A DNA stretch of 10,476 nucleotides from Cylindrobasidium torrendii FP15055 ss-10. Its lineage: Eukaryota; Basidiomycota; Agaricomycetes; Agaricales; Physalacriaceae. The stretch is taken from contig KN880922.1 in assembly GCA_000934385.1 (NCBI GenBank), forward strand, positions 1 through 10,476, read 5' to 3'. Every line of letters begins with the position of its first letter. Positions within the stretch are counted from its first letter, which is position 1. The notes beneath the pieces are model-generated. The model made no database searches. It was not told the origin of the DNA and saw only the letters and a list, made by a program, of their open reading frames with translations. Below are positions 1 through 7,575 of the stretch, in pieces. Both the position numbers and the translations under genes were made by a program.

Positions 1-217
1 GCAATTTTCCTGAATTTTTCATAGTTTTTGCGAATTTATTTGATTTACTAGCTCAGAATGTGGCCCGTGTGAGCGGGACACGACACCGAACGACGGCGGG
101 ACAATGATTCTGAAGGCGCGTGGTATTCGGCAACGTGATGCCGTCTCCACGCGTCGTCATGAACAGCCCGGCAATTAGCCGATTGCTTGCCGGAGACTTA
201 GCCGCCTATATCTAGCC
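1..217. other. AT-rich 3' flank of the F-box gene
   Basis: No gene is seen here. The first 50 bases are AT-rich. At 168-193 there is a small inverted repeat, CCGGCAA at 168-174 facing TTGCCGG at 187-193, with a nested GCAAT/ATTGC pair at 171-175 and 182-186. It lies just past the stop codon of the minus-strand F-box gene, so it could form a stem in that gene's 3' UTR. This is structural inference only, and no transcript end can be placed. Confidence 0.4.
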
Positions 218-838
218 TTAGTTACTTTTGCAGCCAAAGTTAAGTCCTAAATATTGCCTGCACGCGCCCTTAGCAGAATTCTGGTTTATTAAGCCTGGTG
301 CTGCTGACAGGTGCACCAGGTTTAATAAACCTCGATCGTGTGAGGTAGAGGTGGACTCTAATGCTGGACAACGTGAAAGAAACCACTGTAGGAAATCGGA
401 TTGAACTATCCCGTGGTCACCCAACCGAAGCTCTCGCAATTCGGGCAAGGCCCAGGAAGGATCCTCAATAGTGTTTGTCACAGTATAGTTTGCGACCCTG
501 TTCCCGCGCTTGACAGCAAGCTTGCACAAGTGTTGCATGCGGGCCAGCGCGCCTAGGTTCAAATGAGCGTACGGGTTGCCACTTGCAATATCGCTTGAGG
601 CGACAATGACTGTGTATTCACGGACGTATCCAGCAGGATTAAATGGGTCGTCCAACTGTATTCGCTCGTAGAAGCGCTCTTGGCTTTCACGGCCAGTGAT
701 TTGGACCTCGAAGTAAAGCACGGGAAATGCCGCCGCATATACTACGCGGGAGACAAGAGCAAGTGACGAGAGTGTATGTTTGTCGCCGGGAGGTATCGAC
801 TCAAGGACAATTTGCCATATTTCCAAGGGTAGTGACAT
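218..838 (-). CDS. Short F-box-like protein, possibly truncated
   Basis: The predicted protein has 206 residues and no intron. I start it at the ATG at 838, which has A at -3; the open frame extends eight codons further but only from a TTG. The N-terminus, MSLPLEIWQIVLESIP, has the LPLEIWxxI opening of fungal F-box-like domains, followed by a LxxLALVSRVVYxxAFPVLY segment at about residues 21-42. F-box proteins of this kind usually bind Skp1 in SCF ubiquitin ligases and recruit a target through a variable C-terminal, often LRR-like, region. Here one LRR-like stretch (WALPELRELRL and following) is visible at about residues 130-155. The protein then ends in an unusual tail. Most basidiomycete members are several hundred residues long, so this may be a decayed or truncated copy. 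The bases coding residues 170-185 or so form an inverted repeat. The target is unknown. Confidence 0.6.
   Translation of the reverse strand: MSLPLEIWQIVLESIPPGDKHTLSSLALVSRVVYAAAFPVLYFEVQITGRESQERFYERIQLDDPFNPAGYVREYTVIVASSDIASGNPYAHLNLGALARMQHLCKLAVKRGNRVANYTVTNTIEDPSWALPELRELRLGDHGIVQSDFLQWFLSRCPALESTSTSHDRGLLNLVHLSAAPGLINQNSAKGACRQYLGLNFGCKSN
283..331. repeat. 18-bp inverted repeat with 13-nt spacer
   Basis: The left arm GGTTTATTAAGCCTGGTG (283-300) faces the right arm CACCAGGTTTAATAAACC (314-331). The arms are complementary at 17 of 18 positions, and the single exception could pair as G-U in RNA. The pair C301/G313 extends the stem by one. The repeat lies inside the F-box reading frame and codes its LLNLVHLSAAPGLIN stretch, near where the protein stops resembling an LRR. 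Confidence 0.85.
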
Positions 839-1148
839 GGTGGTAAGAGGCACAGACGCCAATCACACTCGATCGAAAATGGGTGATCCCATCACGCCAC
901 TCAAGCAAAATTTTAAATATGCGATTGATTTGACAAGGTGAAGACGATTCCACATGTTGAGAACTTGGGCTTGCATGTTCGTAGAGCTCTACATCGTCTT
1001 TGAGTGACAGGCCCCGTTACTAGATGCGCTCGTCACTCGTGCGAGAAGGCAGCGCTGAGGTAGCTTTCAATAGAATGTCCGAGTCGCTGCAAAGCCGTCC
1101 AAATTCAGTAGTCAATCTTAGTGGGCTTACTCATCGCAGAAGAGCAGA
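839..1148. other. Divergent intergenic region (F-box / GNAT)
   Basis: These 310 bases separate the starts of the minus-strand F-box gene and the plus-strand GNAT gene, so they should hold both promoters. There is an AT-rich patch at about 909-922 (AAAATTTTAAATAT). An ATG at 1075 is in the same frame as the GNAT body but meets a TGA at 1156, so it is not used in my model. No defined regulatory motif or RNA gene was recognised. Confidence 0.4.
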
Positions 1149-1854
1149 ATGTCTTTGAGCCCGGCGTGCGAACCCTGTTTGTAGATTCTACCTTGGTACT
1201 ACGATCATTATCCATTCCTCATCCTTTCCCATCATAAACATCTTCAATCTTAACAAGTGGACACCAGATCCTAGCTTTCGCATCGATACTCCTCGACTCT
1301 TTCTCAGTCACTGCTCCCCGGACAACCCAGAGGACATCGACTTTTTCATCACCCTCTCCTGCCTTCTCTCTGTGACCGGCGAGGGTACGCCGCGCGAAGA
1401 AATGAAAACCCTCATGCGCCAGCGCAACGCACAGGCACTACGATTTGGCTGGCCAGGCTGGTTTCGCGTCACGCTCAAAGAAACGGGAAGGCTCATTGGG
1501 AAATGCACCCTTGTTCGTGCGCGGCCATGTCCTGAAGAACTATGGTGGCCTGCTCCAGATATCGGATTCACTTTCCTTCCAGAGGCGCGAGGGAAAGGAT
1601 ACGCGACTGAGGCAGCGAAGGCACTCATCGCTTGGGCGCAGGAGACTCACAACGTGAAAGAGGTGTTGGGGTTCTGTGCAGTCGGGAACGAGAAGAGTCG
1701 GCAAGCGCTGGAGAGGCTGGGGCTGGTGAAATGGGGTCAAGGGGAGATTACCATGCTCAATCTCGAGGACCCAGAGACGATGGTATTTGGGGCCCCAGGC
1801 AGAACCTCGCTCGAAGGTTATGTCGATCAGAATAAGCTACGCATTATAGGATAG
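1149..1854 (+). CDS. GNAT-family N-acetyltransferase (fungal RimJ/RimL-like)
   Basis: GNAT enzymes move an acetyl group from acetyl-CoA to an amine. My model joins exon 1 (1149-1165) to exon 2 (1275-1854), giving 198 residues. The intron has a GTGCGA donor, a CTTAAC branch-like site about 20 nt before the end, and a CCTAG acceptor. The join gives MSLSPAFRIDTPRLFLSH, a typical start for this family (FRIDTPRLxLxxF). Without it, the open frame has no ATG until 1402 and would lose the first strand and helix. The acetyl-CoA loop is R111-G-K-G-Y-A116, matching R-x-x-G-x-A, after the PDIGFTFLP strand at about 100-108. The following helix, TEAAKALIAWA, and VKEVLGF strand are standard, as is the NEKSRQALERLGL helix. 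It resembles fungal proteins annotated RimJ/RimL-like acetyltransferase. The substrate cannot be read from sequence. The fold assignment is firm; the first exon is less so. Confidence 0.82.
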
Positions 1855-2174
1855 CCCCAATACTATGATGCGTCGTAAGTACCAGTAAGGCTTCAAATAT
1901 TCAGGCCTTCAGGCCTCAGCTTCAAGCTTTAAACGCTCAAGCTCAAGTTCCACAGGCTTTATGACTCCTGGCTACATTCGTCTATTCCATATATATAGCC
2001 CAAGACATTAGTACAGGGCACGTTATACTACTACGTGCAACAGACAGACGTAGATAATAAAGTAGTTCGTTAATGAAGGAGATGTCGGGTGAGGAGCGGG
2101 AGAAGGGGATGTATACGACACGACAAAGTAGCATGCGACAAGAGAAACAAGAAACACTCTAAAAATCCAATCAT
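1855..2174. other. Convergent 3' intergenic region with short tandem repeats
   Basis: These 320 bases lie between the 3' ends of the converging GNAT and reductase genes. TTCAGGCC is repeated twice in tandem at 1900-1915, followed by runs based on CTTCAAG and CTCAAG up to about 1950. The stretch also has AT-rich blocks (TATATATA near 1990, AATAAAG near 2056). The 3' UTRs of both genes probably end here. No gene is seen. Confidence 0.45.
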
Positions 2175-4501
2175 CTAACTCCACACATCGAGGAGCAGGC
2201 GCGAACGCTCCTTGAGCATCTTCAGCTCAGCTGCACCCTCGACCTCTGCGGAACCACCCTTCGCCTCTCCCAGGATCTTCGCCAAAGTGTCCTCAACAGC
2301 CTTGGACATGTTCTTCGCGTCACCGCAGATGTAGACGTAGCCCTTGCCGTTAAGGATACCGTCCGCAATGTTCTCGCGGTCGTCCCAGATAAGGTCCTGC
2401 ACGTAGATCTTGCTGCCGTCGGGGCGGAACTTCTCACGAGAGAAGGCGTTGTGCATCGTGAACTTGCCCTTGAGCTCCTCCTGGTACTGTGGCCACTCCT
2501 CGGCGTAGAGGAAGTCCTCAGTAGACTTGCGGCAACCGTAGAAAAGAGTGAGGCGACCCCAGTCGGCGAGCGCATCAGGTCCGTTCTTCTCGATGGTGCG
2601 ACGGGCGAGTGCGACACGCTCTTGAATGAATCCACGGAAGGGAGCGACACCCTGCACAAAGCGTCAGCGAACAGTCCGAAAGAGATGTGTCAAAGAAACG
2701 TACAGTACCAGGACCAATCATGATGACGGGGCTCTTGGGGTTGGTTGGCAGACGGAAGGTGGAGCGGCGGACATGGACGGGAGCCTTGAGGATAGTCTCG
2801 GCACGGTAGGCGCCACGAGGACCGTCAATAGTATACGTCGGGACAATGGGAAGGCCGTTGTCGGTGAAGCCAATAGTCTCGTTGTTGATGGCATGCTTGA
2901 TAGAAAGCAGGAAGTTCGAGCCAACACCAAAGACAGCGCGCTGGGGAACCTTCTCGCCTTCCGAGTTGTACTTGAGGGTGACACAAGTAACGTGGATGGT
3001 GTTAGGGTGCAACTTGGGCGACGACGAGATGGAGTAGTAGCGGGGCTGCAGGCGAGGGATGGCAGAGACAATAGCGTCGAAAGGAATGGACCAAACAGAG
3101 GTGTTCTCAGGTGTGGGTGCGGCAGTGATATCGTTACCGGCAGCAAATTGGAGGACCTCACCGATCTTGAGGCAGCCCGCGGCGACGACTTCGGCATACT
3201 TGTCCTTGTTTGAACCAAGCTCCTTGAGGCTAGCCTCCGCCTGAGGGTTGGGAGCGTACTTGGAGAAGCTGTTGAGGATCTGGCGAGAGGACAGGCAAGA
3301 GATGTCGATGTAGTGGCGGAAAACAGTGGCGTATGTGGTGGGCACAGGGAAGGGAACCTTGGCGAGAGCGGGGTCGAGAGACTCGATGCCAATGACCTGG
3401 TCCTTCTTGTCGTACAATCCCAGAGCGAGCAAAAGACGGGTGACTTCAACCTCAGCATTGGTGGGCCAGACACCGACGTGGTCACCGTGTTGGTAAGTCA
3501 TGCCGGAGCCCTCGATGTTGAACTCGACGTGTGTGCAGTTACGGGCGCCGCCTTGCTGGAAGAGTTCGCGGGTGACGGCAATGGGGGCAGCGTAAGGGTT
3601 CTTGACATCGTGGATACCCTTGGTCTTGGTCAGAGCGCGTGCGGAGAGTTCACCTGAGTAAAGATGAGCAAGGCGCAGGAGATAGGCAGCGGGGATTTGC
3701 ACGTACCAAGGTAGACTTTCTCCTCTGGGTGGCCGCTGAGCTCTGTGACTGCGAAATCCGCACTGTCTCCACCCTGGCCCTCCTCGACATCGAGCGCCTT
3801 GGAGAATGCCTCCCACATGCCATCCTTCCACTCCAGATAGTCCTCCTCCATGCTCTTGTCGTCGTCACCCTCACCACGCTCACCGATGCGAGTAGCGCTA
3901 GCAGCCTGGAGAGCCTCATCGGTTTGACGTGCGACAAGGTTGTAGTGCTCGTATGTGCGATTGCCGAGACCAAAGATAACGTATTTGAGGCCGGAAAGAG
4001 CGTGAGATCCTTGGGAGAAGTCGAATGAATCGTCGCGGAGGTTGCTGAGCAAGGTGACCGCGTTGTCGGTGGGCTCACCCTCGCCATAAGACGCCATGAC
4101 GAAGATCGCGGCCGAGCCTTCAGGCAGACTGTCCAGGTTCTCAAAGTCGTGTTCTTCGGGGTCGCAAACGAGGGATGTGAGGCCGAATTTGGCCTTGGCC
4201 TCCTTTGCAATGCGGATAGCGTACTCTTCGGCCGTGCCGGTCTGGGACCCGTAGAAGATCACCAGGCGCTTGTTCTGTAGGCAAGATTGAGTATTGGGAA
4301 AGTAAAGAGGAATTTGCCACGCACGCCAGCCTTCATTTTTTGTAAAAAGTCGCGGGGGTTGACATCGTCTGCCGAGCGCGGCGCGGTCGTTGGAGCCTTG
4401 GGTTGAGCTATCGCGAGCAGCTGGTCCCGGAAGAGGTATGCCGCCGCTAGAATGACACCGAGGGCGACGATGAGGACATCGCCGGAGCCGCTGGAGGACA
4501 T
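2175..4501 (-). CDS. CPR: NADPH-cytochrome P450 reductase
   Basis: This enzyme passes electrons from NADPH through FAD and FMN to microsomal P450s and other haem proteins at the ER. The exons, in coding order, are 4501-4325, 4274-3707, 3653-2704 and 2651-2175, with introns of 50, 53 and 52 nt. The product has 723 residues, a normal length. The N-terminal anchor (VLIVALGVILAAAYLF) is at about 9-24. The FMN domain shows YGSQTGTAEE (67-76), ASYGEGEPTDN (120-130) and FGLGNRTYEHYN (160-171). The FAD domain shows RYYS (453-456). The NADPH site shows IGPGTGVAPFRGF (561-573) and YGCR (603-606). Residues matching the known rat catalytic set are present: S456, C674 in YICGD, D720 and the penultimate W722. 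The IGPGT/GVAPF motif is rebuilt exactly by removing intron 3, which supports the model. No defect is seen. An in-frame ATG at 4573 could add 24 residues. Confidence 0.96.
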
Positions 4502-4573
4502 TGTTGCAGCCAGAAAGAAGGGAACTGCAGAGACAATGGATGAGTTTGCATTCGGTTGAGAGAGGATTTCCAT
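4502..4573 (-). other. Possible 24-codon N-terminal extension of the reductase
   Basis: An in-frame ATG at 4573 with G at -3 and G at +4 opens directly into the reductase frame and would give 747 residues. The second ATG, at 4501, has A at -3 and begins in the usual place for fungal reductases, just before the membrane anchor. The extra residues are mostly polar, then hydrophobic (VSAVPFFLAAT), with no basic residue, so they do not look like a mitochondrial presequence. The stretch may be coding or 5' UTR. Confidence 0.4.
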
Positions 4574-4585
4574 GGCTGGGAAGAG

Positions 4586-4628
4586 CTGTGGGGAAGGGAA
4601 AGGATTAATGACGGATTGAAGGACATAC
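4586..4628 (-). other. Possible 5' UTR intron of the reductase gene
   Basis: On the minus strand a GTATGT donor at 4628-4623 is followed by a pyrimidine-rich stretch ending in CCACAG at 4586, giving a 43-nt intron. Splicing it would remove an out-of-frame ATG at 4626 ahead of the coding region. It is shorter than the other introns in the window. No coding homology constrains it, so the call is weak. Confidence 0.25.
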
Positions 4629-4637
4629 CCTTGGTCG

Positions 4638-4644
4638 CTATATA
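4638..4644 (-). promoter_or_regulatory. TATA-like element upstream of the reductase
   Basis: The sequence TATATAG reads on the minus strand at 4644-4638, about 65 bases before the first in-frame ATG (4573) and about 137 before the second (4501). The position suits a core promoter. Fungal promoters often lack a clear TATA box, so this is positional inference. Confidence 0.3.
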
Positions 4645-5640
4645 CGTGGGCTAAGCCTCCGAGTCCAACAGCGGTGATGGTAGGTCTAAAGACAAGAAAC
4701 GCAGTTCGATCGTCCTGTTATTGCCAGACGTGGCCCGGAGCCAAATGGAGCAAACTTCAATTACCTTCGGCCCACGGGGCGTCGACCTTTCGGATGGCCG
4801 TTGCCGTCGTTCGTCGCTGCGAAGCGGGCAGAAAAGTAGAGTATTTTATTATCATTTTATTTATCCCACAACAAAATCACACCATCTCTAAATATCGACG
4901 TGTGCCCTCCACCGTTCGACCCTGAGACGGCGCCAAAATGACACGAACCTTCCCAGTTTGGCTGCCAGAATCGCAGATCAACCCGTTTATACTGACGGCC
5001 GCAATATTGTTGCATGCAGTCCCCGGTGGCTGCAACTCTGGTCCTCTACAAAATCTTTCATCTTGTGTTTTCTTTCGCCCTGACGTCGACGCTCCCAGGT
5101 CACTGAGGGTATGCCGAGTCGCGCTCGCACTATCTATTCATCAGGTCAAATTCATCTGCGTCACACAGGTAATGTAACAGCACCGACGTGCGTCGTGCAC
5201 TATGTCTTGATTTGACGAACGGTATGTAAATGACAACTGAGAGGTTAATAGAGGCGTTCGGGGTTTATGTAGTTCAACTCTCAGAATCGGCCCCCATTCG
5301 TGAGATGTCTCTCACGTATCGCCCAATCTTCCATGTTACTTCGAACTATCCTCCGGAACAAACCACACGCCTCTCAGCTACCTCTTGGTCATTCCACCTT
5401 CCGTGACCTTTTTCTTCGCCCGTGGAAGCGGCTACTCTTTCCGTTTTATCTCGCTACAAGGCATTCCCCACAAATGCAGTCCGAGTCAGCGATAGGTAGT
5501 ACACATCCTGTCGCTCATAGCGTCCCACAAAAGGAATGTCTGCCGTCCAGACGACTCCAGCCTAGCCTCGAGCCCCGACTTTGACCGCAAGTAGTAATCT
5601 AGGTACCCAATGCCATTGTCCCACGCATCATAAAACTTAC
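4645..5640. other. Long intergenic region without a convincing gene
   Basis: About 1 kb separates the reductase core promoter from the 3' end of the SET-domain gene. It should hold upstream control sequence for the reductase and the 3' UTR of the SET gene. It is AT-rich near 4837-4865. A 79-codon plus-strand frame (4938-5177) starts with AAAATGAC context and codes a hydrophobic stretch, but I recognise no family in it. A 94-codon plus-strand frame (5300-5584) and a 65-codon minus-strand frame (5486-5683) look non-coding. No tRNA or repeat was found. Confidence 0.4.
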
Positions 5641-7274
5641 CTAATGTACCCCACCAACCCGTTCGGTCTGTCGTGTTCCCCACACGCCCGACCTCTTCGG
5701 GCAGACAAACACCTTCTGCATCTCTCGCACACGCGGGTGCTCCTCTCCCAGTTCAACAGCAAACCATCTCATGGCCTCTGCCGCCCACTCCCGCGCTGCC
5801 TCGCCACTGGTAAAAAGACAAACATATCAGCACAACATTTTCTCCAAATGACGACAGAAAAACCCAAGAAAAGAATGACCGATATGTATCTGGTTAGTGC
5901 TCTGCCAGTGATTCACGCAGCGGGGGGCAGGCTTGCGTCGCAATGTGATACTCAATCCTATCCCTCCGCGACTCATCGCCGCCGCCACTATCTCCTATCG
6001 AGTTTCCATCCCGGAGGACGGCGGGGGGTCATCGCCACCAAAAAAAAATGAAGAAATATCATGTTCACGTTCAGTGACCGACACTCACTCTGAATGGGAC
6101 GGCGCTACCGTCACGGCATCCGCCGCAAGCTGACCGCGTTCGCTGTGATATCCTTCCTGCTCGCCAAGCGCCCAGATGGCTCTGACTAGACGAAGCGCTT
6201 GGCTGCCGCTGAGTTCTGCTGCGCCCCATGCCGCCAGCTCGCCGTACAGAGTCGACATCTTCGTGAGCTGCTTGTCGGAGTGTTCGGACTGCGAGGGAGG
6301 CAGCGAGCAGACCGCACAGCTGCATTCGAAGCCGTACTGCGAGGACAGATACGCTCTGAGGAAAAAATTAGCCCACATAAGCGTTCCCAGTGAATCAAGA
6401 CGCACTGTCGTTCATGCCGTGGTCTCTTCGTATCCGTATAGGTCGTCAATAACTCCTACATGCCAATCAATTCCTTCGCACTTCCTCGGAGAATGTTATG
6501 AAGTGCGGACCTCTCCCTTCGTGATATTCCTCAGCGCATGTACGACAATCTCCCCTGTCGCCTCCCTGAAAGAGTACACCACATTGAATGCACCAGCACA
6601 TCCATGGTTCAGGCGCGCCATCGTCGGGAACACACCAATACCCCCATTCCCGACTGCCACAGCGTTCGTGCTGATGATGGCCGGAGACACATCAGGCGCA
6701 TCTGCTGGCACATACGACAGTCCGTAGAACGCCTCTCGTTCCGCTTCAGAGAGCGTTGAGATTTGGTGCGCAACGAATGATACTGGGTCGACGTTGAGCG
6801 AACGTGGAACGACCAACACGGGTGATTCGTGTAGTATGAGGGAGCCCATCTATTCGGTGTGCATATGCAAGTCAACAAAGCAAGGCAAACTGAACAGCAC
6901 ACCTCAATGTCCTGCAGCGCAACAATACCCTTTCCCCTCCCAGGAAGATCAACGACTTCGAAGAGTCTCTCCTCGCTGAGTTTTGGTGGGCGCCAGCCCA
7001 ACTGCGAGATGACTGCCTCGTTAAAACCAGGCGCACTGGGCACCTCTAATCGTACACCGCATTCTTCTTGGTATGCTCTTGCTGCACTCTGTCCCTGCCA
7101 GAACTGATAGAGACTGAATCCGAGAGAAAGAATGATAGCATAAAACAATGGAGTGTTCCAGGTGACCCGTGTTGTTGAACGTCCACTAGCTGGACTAGTA
7201 CTAGCAGCAGAAAATGTTCGTGCAGGATCCTGTTTGGGCGTGGCCTTGGTATTTGCCTTTCTCTGGCGCGACAT
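5641..7274 (-). CDS. Membrane-anchored SET-domain protein
   Basis: SET proteins are mostly S-adenosylmethionine-dependent lysine methyltransferases. The exons, in coding order, are 7274-6903, 6849-6511, 6455-6406, 6355-6089 and 5806-5641, giving 397 residues. A basic, Ser/Thr-rich N-terminus precedes one hydrophobic segment at about 41-60 (FYAIILSLGFSLYQF). Next comes a GFNEAVISQLGWRPPKL block (83-99). The SET domain runs from GRGKGIVALQDIE (112-124) through RLNHGC (203-208) to ELLTTYTDTKRPRHERQ (238-254). A post-SET CSCAVC (265-270) follows; with C208 it can form the zinc site seen in SMYD-like proteins. The C-terminus ends in WGTRQTERVGG near the stop, as in related basidiomycete proteins. 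Each splice restores a conserved join (QDIE/MGSL, KGE/ELL, R-Q/AYLSSQYGF, SHS-D/GEAAREW). The substrate is unknown. Introns are 53, 55, 50 and 282 nt. Confidence 0.88.
5807..6088 (-). other. 282-nt intron in the SET-domain gene
   Basis: This intron is two and a half times the next longest in the window and over five times the usual size. It begins GTGAGT, has a CACTAAC branch-like site about 80 nt before the end, and closes with a pyrimidine run and ACCAG. Joining its flanks gives SHSDGEAAREWA, the family pattern, so no extra coding exon seems to be missing. Near its 5' end it carries a T9 run, followed by GC-rich GGC repeats. Confidence 0.7.
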
Positions 7275-7575
7275 GGCTATGTGAATATCGACAAGAGGAG
7301 AAGAAACAAGGGAAAGACAAAATAGTTGTGAAGATAGAGATGGAAGGAGGACAACCCGTCAACGCGCCTTGAGCTGCCATCAGAAACGATCGAACAATGA
7401 CGAATGCGGGGTATTGTGGCGCCTTGTTCACTAAAACGCTTGAAGAGTACAGTAGTATTTCAAAGCCATAGCACGAAATAAAGCTAAACGATTTTACAAA
7501 GAGTTGGGTGTGCAAAAAGCAATACTAACGAGCAAGTAGGATAACATTCATATAAGTGCAACTTCAGACACAAGT
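7275..7575. other. Intergenic region: SET promoter and stomatin-like 3' end
   Basis: These 301 bases separate two minus-strand genes. They should contain the promoter and 5' UTR of the SET-domain gene and the 3' UTR of the stomatin-like gene. The part nearest the SET start is purine-rich on the plus strand (pyrimidine-rich on the coding strand), as is common in fungal 5' regions. No clear TATA box, RNA gene or repeat was recognised. Confidence 0.4.

Noticed and set aside
1075..1158. ATG at 1075 in the GNAT frame as the gene start
   Set aside because: A TGA at 1156 stops this frame before the GNAT domain, and no good splice pair removes it while keeping a plausible N-terminus.
2626..3213. 195-codon plus-strand open frame antisense to the reductase
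   Set aside because: It lies across coding exons and an intron of the reductase on the opposite strand, with no recognisable domain. Long antisense frames are expected opposite codon-biased genes.
2718..3485. 255-codon minus-strand open frame overlapping the reductase
   Set aside because: It is a shifted frame of reductase exon 3; its Ser/Arg/Pro/Thr-rich translation is typical of an out-of-frame reading of a codon-biased gene and matches no family.
4914..4922. GTTCGACCC resembling a tRNA T-loop
   Set aside because: The preceding 70 bases do not form an acceptor, D or anticodon arm, so it is a chance match.
5486..5683. Minus-strand frame (WGTLGKFYDAW and following) as an alternative end of the SET protein
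   Set aside because: The spliced model already ends in the family-like WGTRQTERVGG and a stop at 5641; this frame is offset and continues into sequence without family features.
6176..6727. 183-codon plus-strand open frame
   Set aside because: It is antisense to SET-gene exons 2 to 4 and their introns; the minus-strand reading has clear SET motifs and this one has none.
7201..7515. 104-codon minus-strand frame upstream of the SET gene
   Set aside because: It has a non-biased, hydrophobic composition, overlaps the SET promoter and the start of its first exon out of frame, and shows no domain.
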